Below, one piece after another: positions 7,489 through 16,689 of a stretch of DNA of 40,879 nucleotides (position 1 is the stretch's first letter; each line of letters opens with the position of its first letter). The stretch spans positions 1-40,879 of the forward strand of contig NZ_NFKI01000031.1 of NCBI RefSeq assembly GCF_002160305.1, read 5' to 3'. Source of the DNA: Pseudoflavonifractor sp. An184 (GTDB lineage Bacteria > Bacillota > Clostridia > Oscillospirales > Oscillospiraceae). Both the position numbers and the translations under genes were made by a program. The notes beneath the pieces were generated by a model, which made no database searches, was not told the origin of the DNA, and worked only from the letters and a program-made list of their open reading frames with translations.

Positions 7489-10400
7489 AATTCTGAGCCT
7501 CCTTCTGGCGGCGGTTCTGATTCTCTCTCTCGTTGCCCCAGCCGCTCTGGCGGCTGAGAGCGCCGGTTCCATCTACCTCCGTACGACGGAAGATCTGGCG
7601 GAACTCTCCCGGAACTGTACCCTGGACAGCTGGTCCCAGGGGAAGACGGTCTATCTGGAGGCGGACATTGATCTGACCGGCGTGGATTTTTCCCCCATTC
7701 CCACCTTCGGCGGCACCTTTGAGGGACAGGGCCACACCATCTCCGGCCTGTCTATCACCGGCAGCGGCAATGTGCGGGGCCTGTTCCGGTACATACAGCC
7801 CACCGGCGCTGTGCGGGATCTCCATGTCTCGGGCAGCATCGCCCCCAGTGACCGCAAAAACACCCTGGGCGGCCTGGCGGGGGAGAACCAGGGGACCATC
7901 ACCAACTGCACGTTTTCCGGGGCGGTCAGCGGGGCGGACAGCATCGGCGGAATTGCGGGCATCAACGAGGTCCAGGGACAGATCATCAACTGTTCTTTCT
8001 CCGGCTCAGTCACCGGGGAGCACTATGTGGGCGGCATCGCCGGACAGAACTACGGCTCCGTTGTCCAGTGTGAGAACAGCGGCAGCATCAACACCACAGA
8101 GGTGGACGCGGAGCTGAACCTGGACAATTGGAATCAGGACCAGCTCAACGCCGCGGAGAATGTGCCGGTCTGCACCGACATTGGCGGTATCACCGGTTTT
8201 TCTTCCGGCATTCTGCAGGGCTGCGTCAACACCGGGGCGGTGGGGTACGCCCACGTGGGATACAACATCGGCGGCATCGTGGGGCGGCAGTCCGGCTATC
8301 TGAACGGCTGCACCAATTCCGGGACGGTTTTGGGACGGAAGGATGTGGGCGGTATCGCCGGACAGCTGGAGCCGGAGGTGCGTCTGCTCTACAACGAGGG
8401 ACAGGTGGGTGACCTGCTGGATGAATTGGATGTGCTGCGCGCGCTGATTGACCAGACGGGGGACGACGTCCGCGGTTCCTCCGATGAGATCTCGGAGCGG
8501 ATGCAGGCCATCTCCGACCGGGCGGGGGAGGCCCAGGAGGCCATGAGCAATTTGATGGACTCCGCCACAGACTGGACCAATGAAAATATTGACGAGATCA
8601 ATGACCTGTCCGCCCGGCTCTCCTGGCTCACGGATGAACTGGCCCCCATTCTGGACGACGCCACAGATGCGATGGATCTGATGGAGGAGCTGGCCGGCCA
8701 GATGAATGATGTGATGGACGAGGCCCAGGAGGCCGGCGGCCTGGCCCCAGATGCGGCGGACCGGTTTGAGGACGCCATGGGGGATTTAGGCTCCGCCGCC
8801 CAGCATGGCCGGGACGCTGTGGAGCACCTCAAAACGGCCCTGGCCCATCTGCGGAATGTGCTGGGAAAACCGGACGTGGAGACCGCCCTGTCGGAAATTC
8901 AGAGGGCAGTTTCTGAACTGTCCACGGCGCTCTCAGACATTGCCGGCTGCTTTGCGCGGATGCACCAGATCCTGCAGGAGGCGGAGAGCGAGCTCCAGGG
9001 GACGCCGGAGTGGGATGTGATACAGGAAAAGCTGGCGGCATTTCAGACCGCCTGCGGGGCTCTGCCGGGCTGTCTGCGGGAAGTCGGCGACGCGCTTGCC
9101 CAGGTGGTCCGGACCGGCGCGGACGATCCGGACGCCCTGGTACGCCTGCAAACCGCAGCCGGGAATCTGCTGGCCGCCGGTCAGGCATTTGGGGAGGCCG
9201 GCGCGGAGCTGGCCAAGGCGCTGGCGGATGCCGGCCCCGGCGGGGAGCCGGATTTGACCTCCGCCTATGAGAGATTGCAGACGGCGTCCCAGCAGCTTGC
9301 GGCTGCGCAGGCAGAGGTGGACGACATCCTGAAACATTTGGGAGACACTGAAGCCGGGAAGGATCTGCAAACAGCGCTGGATGAGCTGAATAATGCCATC
9401 GCCGCCGCAGAGCAGGCCGCTGCGGAGGTGGAGGACGCCCTTGCGGCACTGGCCGGCACGGAGGCGGCCCAGGACGCCGCCGAAGCGCTCCGGGCCGAAT
9501 TGACCGCCATCTATGCCAGCCTGGGAGACGCGAAGACAGCCGCGCAGGAACTCGGAGCGGCCGCGGTGAAGCTGGTGCTGCCCTCTGTGGATACTGAGGA
9601 GCTGGAGGCCGCCCGCCGGGAGGTCCGGGCCGCCGGGGATAGTCTGGCCTCCGCGCTGCGGGCGCTGGAGCGCGGCGTGGACAGCGGAGAGGACGCCGTC
9701 CGCCGGCTGCGGGAACTGCTGGAGCAGGCCGGAGACGTTATGGATGAGCTGCAAAACGCCGGAGATACCATGGAGGAGCTGGCCTCTCTGACCTCAAATC
9801 TCAGTGAGGACCTCTATGATGTACTGCATGAGCTGTCTGAGATGCCCACCATTACCATCCACCCCATCAGCAGCGGCCTGCGGGAGCAGGGGGACGCCCT
9901 GGGGGACATCTTCTCCGGCCTGCTGGACGACGGGGACGCCCTGCGGGAGTCCATGTCCAGCAGCATGGACATTCTGCTGGACGATCTGGACGCCATCAAC
10001 CAGCAGTTCGGCGTCATTACCGATCTGCTGCGGGACATTCTGGAGGGTTCGGATGAGGAATTTGAGGACCGCTTTGAGGATGTGTCGGACGAAGCGCCCG
10101 AGACCACGGATACAGGGTATCTGTCCGACGCCCGAAATGACGGAACTGTGGAGGGAGATATCAATGTGGCCGGAATCGTGGGCTCCATGGCCATTGAGTA
10201 CGATTTTGACCCGGAGGACGACCTGATCCAGGAGGGGGACCGCTCTCTGGACTTCCGGTATCAGACCAAAGCCGTGGTCGCCTCCTGCATCAATACGGGA
10301 GAGATCACCGGAAAACAGAACTACACCGGCGGTATCGTGGGTCTGATGGATCTGGGACGAGTGGGGAACTGCGAAAATTACGGCGCGGTCTCCAGCAGCG

Positions 10401-11347
10401 ACGGCGACTATGTGGGCGGCATCGCCGGGGCCTCCTGGGGCAGTATCCGGGACAGCTGGAGCAAGTGCCGCCTGTCCGGCGGGGACTATGTGGGCGGTGT
10501 GGCTGGACTGGGGGCCACTCTGGTCAGCTGCCATACTCTGGTGACCATCGCCGAGGGCTCCGCCTATCTGGGCGCTGTGGCGGGAGATGTGGACGGAGAA
10601 GGTACCATATCCGGCAACACTTTTACCAGCGAGAGCATGGGCGCTTTGGACGGCATCAGCTATGCCGGGCAGGCGGAGCCGGTGGATTTTGACGCCCTGT
10701 GCAGCACGGAGGGCGTGCCGGAGCTGTTTTCCCAGCTGGAGCTGACCTTTGTGGCCAATGGTGTCACGGTGGCCGTCATTCCCTTCCAGTATGGGGAGGG
10801 GGTCGAATCTCTGCCGGAGATCCCGGCGAAAAAGGGGTACTCCGCCTCCTGGCCGGATTTGGATTATACCCATCTGACGGCCAGCCAGACCCTGGAGGCG
10901 GTGTATACCCCCTATACTTCCGCCCTGACCGATGGAGGAGAACTGCCGGAAATTCTGGTGGACGGCAGCTTCAGCAGCCGGGCGGAGGTCTCCCACACGA
11001 CGGAGGATGTAACCTGGACCGATGACCGGGGACGAACTCACGCGGGCACCTCCTATACCGTCACGGTAGAGGACCCTGACCTGGAGCAGGTGTCCTACAC
11101 GGTGCACTACCGCCTGCCGGACTCCGGGAAACGGTATGACCTCTGGGTGCTGGGGGAGGACGGCTGGAACCGAGGGGAGCATGAGATCGACGGTCAGTAT
11201 CTCCTCCTGACCAGCCGGCAGGCGGAAATTACATTCTGCGTTCTGGAACGGCCGGTCAACCTTCTGGCCTGGGGCGCGGCGGCAGGCGCTCTGCTGCTGG
11301 CAGCGGGAGCCTGTGCGGCTGTTCGGTTCCGAAAGCGTCGGCATTGA
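7469..11347 (+). CDS. Secreted, membrane-anchored GLUG-repeat protein with long central helical domain
   Basis: A 1292-residue surface protein. Residues 1-29 are a signal peptide ending AALAA. Residues about 30-310 carry GLUG-type repeats (LGGLAGENQG, IGGIAGINEV, VGGIAGQNYG, IGGITGFSSG, IGGIVGRQSG, VGGIAGQLEP). Residues about 315-890 are Ala/Glu/Leu-rich, predicted helical or coiled coil. GLUG-like repeats resume at about 900-1060 (VAGIVGSMAI, TGGIVGLMDL, VGGIAGASWG, VGGVAGLGAT). A beta-rich region precedes a C-terminal transmembrane helix (about 1265-1285) and RFRKRRH. There is no LPXTG sorting signal. Start ATG at 7469 has AAGGAGG 13-19 bases upstream, inside the exporter gene, so translation is probably coupled. 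The tight overlap argues that it works with the exporter, perhaps as a periplasm/wall-spanning partner; this role is inference. Confidence 0.85.
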   Translation: MKRNISKILSLLLAAVLILSLVAPAALAAESAGSIYLRTTEDLAELSRNCTLDSWSQGKTVYLEADIDLTGVDFSPIPTFGGTFEGQGHTISGLSITGSGNVRGLFRYIQPTGAVRDLHVSGSIAPSDRKNTLGGLAGENQGTITNCTFSGAVSGADSIGGIAGINEVQGQIINCSFSGSVTGEHYVGGIAGQNYGSVVQCENSGSINTTEVDAELNLDNWNQDQLNAAENVPVCTDIGGITGFSSGILQGCVNTGAVGYAHVGYNIGGIVGRQSGYLNGCTNSGTVLGRKDVGGIAGQLEPEVRLLYNEGQVGDLLDELDVLRALIDQTGDDVRGSSDEISERMQAISDRAGEAQEAMSNLMDSATDWTNENIDEINDLSARLSWLTDELAPILDDATDAMDLMEELAGQMNDVMDEAQEAGGLAPDAADRFEDAMGDLGSAAQHGRDAVEHLKTALAHLRNVLGKPDVETALSEIQRAVSELSTALSDIAGCFARMHQILQEAESELQGTPEWDVIQEKLAAFQTACGALPGCLREVGDALAQVVRTGADDPDALVRLQTAAGNLLAAGQAFGEAGAELAKALADAGPGGEPDLTSAYERLQTASQQLAAAQAEVDDILKHLGDTEAGKDLQTALDELNNAIAAAEQAAAEVEDALAALAGTEAAQDAAEALRAELTAIYASLGDAKTAAQELGAAAVKLVLPSVDTEELEAARREVRAAGDSLASALRALERGVDSGEDAVRRLRELLEQAGDVMDELQNAGDTMEELASLTSNLSEDLYDVLHELSEMPTITIHPISSGLREQGDALGDIFSGLLDDGDALRESMSSSMDILLDDLDAINQQFGVITDLLRDILEGSDEEFEDRFEDVSDEAPETTDTGYLSDARNDGTVEGDINVAGIVGSMAIEYDFDPEDDLIQEGDRSLDFRYQTKAVVASCINTGEITGKQNYTGGIVGLMDLGRVGNCENYGAVSSSDGDYVGGIAGASWGSIRDSWSKCRLSGGDYVGGVAGLGATLVSCHTLVTIAEGSAYLGAVAGDVDGEGTISGNTFTSESMGALDGISYAGQAEPVDFDALCSTEGVPELFSQLELTFVANGVTVAVIPFQYGEGVESLPEIPAKKGYSASWPDLDYTHLTASQTLEAVYTPYTSALTDGGELPEILVDGSFSSRAEVSHTTEDVTWTDDRGRTHAGTSYTVTVEDPDLEQVSYTVHYRLPDSGKRYDLWVLGEDGWNRGEHEIDGQYLLLTSRQAEITFCVLERPVNLLAWGAAAGALLLAAGACAAVRFRKRRH

Positions 11348-11809
11348 GCAGGCTGGAGAAAGGAATGGCGCAGTATGGGAACGGAGTAAATAAAGATTCA
11401 GGCTGAGTGCCGTCCATCTCGACCGGCGACAATCCTTACTTGGAAGTGCCGCCCAGAGCGAGCAAAAATTAAGACTTTTCTGGCGGAGAATCTGCAAAAG
11501 ATGGCATATTCTGAGTGTCAGCAATCACTTGAACAAAAACACAGGATCCCGATAAAAGGGACCCTGCGGCACTTATTTTTCTGTTATATCCATAAAAATC
11601 GGATGGAGAATACATTTTGGGGGTCAAAGATAAAATATTCGCAATTATATCGATGCTTTGTCCGCTGATTTGGAACGGTCTGTTTTATCGTGAAAATACC
11701 ATGATCAAATCGAGAGATTGCACGGAGTTTAGGCCATAAATGGCTGCCATCAAAGATTCCCTCAATTTGAGACTGATTAAGACCACTGCCTCAAAATAAG
11801 TTTTATCGC
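11348..11809. other. Intergenic stretch, AT-richer than its surroundings
   Basis: No convincing gene lies in these 462 bases between the GLUG-protein gene and a convergent minus-strand gene. I see one modest minus-strand hairpin (11543-11565) and no clear plus-strand terminator for the exporter operon. The base composition drops sharply after about 11460. Confidence 0.5.
11543..11565 (-). terminator. Possible terminator of the minus-strand gene ending at 11810
   Basis: Read on the minus strand, AGGGTCCC pairs with GGGATCCT (one G-U pair) around a 7-base loop, and GTGTTTTTG follows. It sits about 245 bases beyond the stop codon, which lowers confidence. Confidence 0.4.
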
Positions 11810-12376
11810 TTATTCTTCTTCCGTATATTCGTAAAAGGCGTTAAAAATATAACCTTGATCCAAATCCTGGTCGCCCAAATGTTTTCCAAAATACTGGCAG
11901 AAAACTCTGGGCGGTTCCTGAGAGAAAATATCGATCCATGTGTCCTCGGCGGCAATGACATAGTGAAAAAAATCAGTTTCTCCCTCAAAAAAGCCCTGCT
12001 GCATACACCAATTATAGTAATTGGAGTATTTACACCGGTAGAAGTGAAAAATAGGCTGCGGCAAGTTTGCTGCGGCAGACCGATGCTGCAGGTCAAAAAG
12101 TTTATTTTCCTGATGTACTGTCATCGCAAACATCCGCATACTTTTGATGGTACAGGGAAAGACCATCTTCAGCGTGAAGGAGCGCGGATTGAAATTGTCC
12201 CCATCATTATATTGAAAAACAATGCCGCATTCATTCCAGAAAAATCCATCAAAATAGACAGCAGTATTTGGCGACAGGTTGGGGCAAGGCGTTAGGAATT
12301 CTACGCAGTAGCGGGGGTCCATTTCTTCAAAGTCATAAATAAGATTGCCTTCGTAAGCCGGCAGCTGTTGTTCCAT
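11810..12376 (-). CDS. Hypothetical protein of unknown family, AT-rich
   Basis: A 188-residue predicted soluble protein, rich in Phe, Tyr and acidic residues, with no signal peptide, membrane helix or motif that I recognise. It begins MEQQLPAYEGNLIYDFEE and ends AFYEYTEEE. The ATG at 12376 is preceded by AAGAGGA about 8 bases upstream. Codon use is AT-richer than in all core genes nearby, which suggests acquired DNA, although it lies outside the integrative element: the displaced guaA terminator at 12596-12633 lies between them. The absence of a better frame and the plausible ribosome site support a real gene. Confidence 0.6.
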   Translation of the reverse strand: MEQQLPAYEGNLIYDFEEMDPRYCVEFLTPCPNLSPNTAVYFDGFFWNECGIVFQYNDGDNFNPRSFTLKMVFPCTIKSMRMFAMTVHQENKLFDLQHRSAAANLPQPIFHFYRCKYSNYYNWCMQQGFFEGETDFFHYVIAAEDTWIDIFSQEPPRVFCQYFGKHLGDQDLDQGYIFNAFYEYTEEE

Positions 12377-12595
12377 GACACGGTCCTCTTGTTTATTGAT
12401 TTAACGGTATTTTACTGATGGTGTGCACAGTATAACATAACAAATTGTGCAAAGATTTTAATTATTTCTTAATTCCAGCTTCTTACCGCCCGCCAGAGTC
12501 AAAGAAGCGCCGGGCCGCTTACGGCCCTTTCCCACCTGTTGCCGCTGTTCAGAGATAGCTAGCAAATCTGGCTCGTACAGTCGATGGAACGCAAA
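12377..12595. other. Non-coding stretch upstream of the hypothetical gene
   Basis: These bases carry no recognisable gene. The part next to the 12376 start is AT-rich and may hold its promoter; the rest leads to the displaced guaA terminator. Confidence 0.4.
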
Positions 12596-12633
12596 AAACC
12601 CGCAGAGCCCGATCTGATGGGCTCTGCGGGTTT
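12590..12633 (-). terminator. Native guaA terminator, displaced 15 kb by the island
   Basis: A perfect 15-bp stem (12596-12610 with 12619-12633, minus-strand arm AAACCCGCAGAGCCC) with an 8-base loop; on the minus strand the descending arm runs into TTTTTTGCG. It lies 10 bases from the core repeat that copies the end of guaA (TGGGAATAA). Before insertion it would have followed the guaA stop codon directly. Confidence 0.85.
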
Positions 12634-12643
12634 GAAATTCTAA

Positions 12644-12656
12644 TTATTCCCACTCG
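12644..12656. mobile_element. Left attachment site (attL core) of the guaA island
   Basis: TTATTCCCACTCG is identical to 27874-27886, the last four codons of guaA including its stop, read on the minus strand. The identity ends at both sides (A/C before, C/A after). Position beside the stranded guaA terminator identifies it as the distal junction. Confidence 0.85.
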
Positions 12657-12887
12657 CCGAGTTAAATCCATTTCTAAACTTTTTTGTATAGGGAATTTAA
12701 TTCGTCGTGGTTTTATTTGATGCAGATTATCCTTATCCTAAGGTCTATTCGGACTTTTGCTATCAAAAATCTATCCGGGCCATCCTATCAAGGGTTTTGC
12801 TTGAGACGGACGATTGGGTGGCTTAGGAGTATTATAGCATGATTTTATCGAATTTTCCATAGAAATTTCATTTTGCCTAATCAGACA
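12657..12887. other. Left end of the island, possible integrase arm sites
   Basis: No gene. It contains GCTATCAA (12759-12766), CCTATCAA (12784-12791) and CAAGGGTTTTGC (12789-12800), close copies of which occur near the right end (27787-27805 and 27840-27850). A segment rich in GGGTGG (12813-12825) is repeated in inverted orientation at 27737-27748. These are candidate integrase arm-binding sites. Confidence 0.4.
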
Positions 12888-13595
12888 TTACTCGCTCATA
12901 TAATCCAGCATTTGCTGATTCAGGGTTTCCTTTACTACTCGCCACTCCGGAAAAAAGGTATCCATATACTTCTGGAATTGCTCGTTGTGATTTCGCTCCA
13001 GCAGGTGTACCAATTCATGGGTCACAACATAAGCGAGACACTCTGGAGTTTTCTTTGCAAGCTGGAGGTTAATCCAAATTCTTTTCCGGTCTATATTGCA
13101 GGTTCCCCACTTGGTACGCATGTTTTTGACCTTCCACTCATATGCATGGACACCTACAACCTGTTCACATTTTTGAACTACTTCCGGCAGCTTGCTTTTT
13201 AGCTGCTCCCGATACCAATCATTCAAAACACGCTCGCGCTGCTCCGGGGTGCTTTCAGGCCGCACTTGTAAAATCAGATGCCCGCCTGTAAGGGATACCT
13301 CATTCCTAACATTTGAGTATTGCACATCCAAACGATAACGCCGCCCCCAGACATAGTAACTCTCGCCAGTCACATACTGTCGCTTTGTTTGACGTGCTTG
13401 AGCCTCAAAGCTCGCACGCTGCTTTTTAATCCAGGAAATTCTGGATACCGCAAACATTCGGATCGCGTCATCCCCAGCAGAGTGCGGTACAGTAATTTGG
13501 ACTTTCCCATCGGGCGGCAGAACGCGGATGTACATATTCTTGATGTTCTTTTTTGTAACGGCAATACTCATGTTGCCGATTTGCAGTTCATCCAC
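12888..13595 (-). CDS. DUF45/YgjP-like zinc metallopeptidase
   Basis: A 235-residue soluble protein of the YgjP/DUF45 group of gluzincin-like metallopeptidases. The zinc signature HELVH appears in VVTHELVHLLERNHNEQF near residue 190, with the typical upstream block KNMRTKWGTCNIDRKRIWINLQL. The start is a GTG at 13595 that shares one base with the hsdR stop codon (TAGTG), so it is translationally coupled as the last gene of the restriction operon. Such peptidases are repeatedly found beside type I hsdR genes; their role there is not settled. A function in turnover of the restriction complex would be inference. Confidence 0.85.
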   Translation of the reverse strand: MDELQIGNMSIAVTKKNIKNMYIRVLPPDGKVQITVPHSAGDDAIRMFAVSRISWIKKQRASFEAQARQTKRQYVTGESYYVWGRRYRLDVQYSNVRNEVSLTGGHLILQVRPESTPEQRERVLNDWYREQLKSKLPEVVQKCEQVVGVHAYEWKVKNMRTKWGTCNIDRKRIWINLQLAKKTPECLAYVVTHELVHLLERNHNEQFQKYMDTFFPEWRVVKETLNQQMLDYMSE

Positions 13596-16500
13596 TAGAA
13601 TTCACTCTGCTCCTTTACCAATGCAAGCAACTGATCGGCTTCCTGGTCATCTTTTACGACAGCACGAATAGCCCGCCAGATTTTACGCTCTTTGATTTTG
13701 CTTCCCCGGAAATTGTCCTGTTTGCTTGACATGACTGCGTCATATATCTGATTGGCAACAGCCGTATCCCCATTAAGATGGTCATAAAAGGCTCGCTTGG
13801 CAGCACTCTCCCGGATTTCCGGAGGATATTCTGCGCCGCTTTCCGGCTTATGTACCTTTCTTGCCAGTTCCACAATCTGACGCAAATACTCCTCATAGTT
13901 GATCACGTCATTTTTGCGCTTTTCAATCAATTCTCGAAGAAGCGCAGACATCTTCTCGTAGTATTTGGGGTTACTTTGGGTTCTTTCAACAATTTCCTTG
14001 CCAATATTGTTTTCAATAGTCTCTGCAACTGCTTCCTGCTCTTTGGGTGTGGAGGCAGGCATATCCTTCAGCGCGGAAATCCCGTTGTCTACCAGCAGCT
14101 CGACCAGTGTTGCTCCTCCAAAAGAGGTCAACACACGACTGGGATCAGCCGACAAATAGGTATCGATTAAATGGCGCATGTCCGGATCATATTTCTTCAA
14201 ATCCACATAGTCACCGCTGGCCAGACGCACATCGTCACGCACCTTGATGTAGTAGGTAACTTCTCTCTCCAGCGCTTTGATCTGTTCCACAGTATAGTGG
14301 TACTTTTCCTGTAATTCGCCCGATACTTCACCAAAAGCGCGAAGAGCTGTCGCTGACAGATTGTAAAGCTGTTCCCGCTTAGGCATATTCTCTTCCAATT
14401 CATCCAAGTCAAAGGCTTCGGTATTGGTACCGCAGAAATAATGGTAGTAGTCCACCATATCTTTAGGTGGAGCTACAGGCTCGCACAGCGCGCGCAGAGC
14501 TTCCAGTGAATCCTCCAACTGTTCCTTAGCCTTGTCCAAGCGATCTGTCAGCAGGCCGGAGACATCTTCCTTATCGTAGCTGTCAAATGCTTCGGAAGTA
14601 TAGTCTGCAACCGCATTTTCCAAGGAGCGAAACAGGTCTTTGTAGTCAATAATATATCCAAATTCCTTATCTTCACCATCCAGGCGATTGACACGGCAGA
14701 TTGCCTGGAACAAGCCATGGTCTCGCATAGACTTATCAATATACAGATAAGTGGCAGGCGGAGCATCAAAGCCCGTCAGCAGCTTGTCCACCACGATCAG
14801 CAGTTTCATCTGTTCCGGCTGCTTGATAAACTTTTCCTTGACCTCCTTTTCAAATGCCTTCGGGTCTTTTCCACCCAGCATCTTCATGTAGATCTCGTAT
14901 TGCTCCACCGCCTCGGTCTCGCCATCATCACCTACGGTTTCAGTGCGAATATCGCCCACCGCCGGTTCGTAAGAGGTCACGATAGCGCACTTCCCCTTCA
15001 GCTCGGTCTCCTGGAACAATTCATAAAATTTGCACGCCTGATAGATACTGCCAGCCACCAGCATAGCATTACCCCGCCCATCGTGCAGGCGTGGTTTTGT
15101 CTCCATATCGAAAACAATATCCGCTACAATCTGTCCCAATCGGGCCTTGGAACTGAACATCTTTTGCAGATTGCCCCAACGCTGTTTCAGCTTAGCTTTT
15201 GCCACACCGGTCAGCCCGCGCGTTTTTGCCTCAAACCAGGCGTCGATCCGATCCTGCTGGACAACATTCTGCTCCACCTCTCGGGCCTCATAACGCAAAT
15301 CCAGAACTACCTTATCCCGCACCGCTTCATCAAACTTGTAGCGATGAATATAAGGGCCAAATACCTCCAGACTGGTCTCCTTATCCTTTTTCATCAATGG
15401 AGTACCGGTGAAACCGATAAAGGTGGCATTCGGCAAAATGGTTTCCATCGCTTTGTGGAGCTTGCCGGATTGGGTACGGTGACATTCATCCACAAAGACA
15501 TAGAAATCGCCTTTGGGAGAAAAGTTTTCCGGCAGCGAGCGTTTCAGCTCCTCAATAAATCCAGTATAATCGGACTCGCCGCTTTTGCCTCTGTTTTTCT
15601 TGCCAAACTTGTGAATCAGGGAGCACATCATGACAGGCGAGGTGTCGTTGATCTTCTGAATCAATTCGCTTCCCCGGCGAATACGGACAATGCTCTCATT
15701 GACCCCGGCAAACACCTGCTCGATCTGCACATCCAGCTCGTCCCGGTCGGTGATAATCAGAATACGGCTGTCAGAAATATTTTCCTTAATCCACTTGCTG
15801 AGCCACACCATGGTCAAGGATTTTCCGGAACCTTGGGTGTGCCAGATAATCCCGCCATCATGACGCCGCACAAAATCCCGCGCTGCCATATTGCCAAAGA
15901 ACTGATTAGGCCGACAGGTCTTTTTCACTCCGCTGTCAAATACGATAAAATTGTGCAGCAGCTCTACAAGCCGCTCTTTCCGGCACAGAGAAATCAGGTT
16001 TTTGTCCAGACGCAGGGGATATTTTTCGATTTGAGTGCGTACCGCTACGGAAACCTCATCTTTGGCATTGGGATCTTCTTTCCAGGAAAGATAATACTTT
16101 TCTGGTGTGCCGGTGGTACCGTAACGCGCCCCCTCCGAATCATTGCCAGCCAGGACAAGCCCAATGGTGGCAAAGAACTGCATGATCATATCCGGGCGCT
16201 GGTTGGTCAGGTTCTGGCGGATGCCCTCCGACATGGAAACTGTGCTGCGCTTCAGCTCAATGACGGCAAAAGCGATGCCGTTGATGTACAGCACCAAATC
16301 AGGGCGCTTGTGCTTGATGGTTACTTCCTCAGCGATGTAAAAATCATTTTCAAGGGGATGCTCCCAATCCACAAACTGGACTGTGACCTTATGCTGGCCG
16401 ACAGACTCGCTGACCTTGACGCCGTAGCGCAGCTTTTTATAGGTCTGCTCATTCAAGTCGTAAAGGTTCACCGACTGATCTCCGGCAGCATCCTGCAGCT

Positions 16501-16687
16501 CCTTCAAGGCGCGGCTGATAAGTACCGGCGAATAGCCCTTGCGGATCAGAAACTTCGTCAGCAGTTCGGTTTCAATATTGGAGTTTTTCCGCTCGGTGAA
16601 ATCGCCCAGATAAGTATAACCGAGTTCCTGGGCAAATAGCTTTATGACACGCTTCTGCGTGGCTTTTTCCCGTTGTCCAACAGCCAT
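13595..16687 (-). CDS. hsdR: Type I restriction enzyme, R subunit (HsdR)
   Basis: A 1030-residue motor-nuclease subunit that translocates DNA and cuts it when the HsdMS complex meets unmodified sites. The N-terminal nuclease domain shows the PD-(D/E)xK arrangement (RPDLVLY with Asp near 130, then ELK near 144-146). The helicase core has Walker A TQGSGKS (284-290), motif II VDECH (near 400) and motif III FTGTP (near 425). Full length for the family, with no frame disruption. The start ATG at 16687 uses AAGGAGG placed inside the last codons of hsdS, two bases after whose stop it begins. It follows hsdM and hsdS in one operon. Confidence 0.95.
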   Translation of the reverse strand: MAVGQREKATQKRVIKLFAQELGYTYLGDFTERKNSNIETELLTKFLIRKGYSPVLISRALKELQDAAGDQSVNLYDLNEQTYKKLRYGVKVSESVGQHKVTVQFVDWEHPLENDFYIAEEVTIKHKRPDLVLYINGIAFAVIELKRSTVSMSEGIRQNLTNQRPDMIMQFFATIGLVLAGNDSEGARYGTTGTPEKYYLSWKEDPNAKDEVSVAVRTQIEKYPLRLDKNLISLCRKERLVELLHNFIVFDSGVKKTCRPNQFFGNMAARDFVRRHDGGIIWHTQGSGKSLTMVWLSKWIKENISDSRILIITDRDELDVQIEQVFAGVNESIVRIRRGSELIQKINDTSPVMMCSLIHKFGKKNRGKSGESDYTGFIEELKRSLPENFSPKGDFYVFVDECHRTQSGKLHKAMETILPNATFIGFTGTPLMKKDKETSLEVFGPYIHRYKFDEAVRDKVVLDLRYEAREVEQNVVQQDRIDAWFEAKTRGLTGVAKAKLKQRWGNLQKMFSSKARLGQIVADIVFDMETKPRLHDGRGNAMLVAGSIYQACKFYELFQETELKGKCAIVTSYEPAVGDIRTETVGDDGETEAVEQYEIYMKMLGGKDPKAFEKEVKEKFIKQPEQMKLLIVVDKLLTGFDAPPATYLYIDKSMRDHGLFQAICRVNRLDGEDKEFGYIIDYKDLFRSLENAVADYTSEAFDSYDKEDVSGLLTDRLDKAKEQLEDSLEALRALCEPVAPPKDMVDYYHYFCGTNTEAFDLDELEENMPKREQLYNLSATALRAFGEVSGELQEKYHYTVEQIKALEREVTYYIKVRDDVRLASGDYVDLKKYDPDMRHLIDTYLSADPSRVLTSFGGATLVELLVDNGISALKDMPASTPKEQEAVAETIENNIGKEIVERTQSNPKYYEKMSALLRELIEKRKNDVINYEEYLRQIVELARKVHKPESGAEYPPEIRESAAKRAFYDHLNGDTAVANQIYDAVMSSKQDNFRGSKIKERKIWRAIRAVVKDDQEADQLLALVKEQSEF

Positions 16688-16689
16688 CT

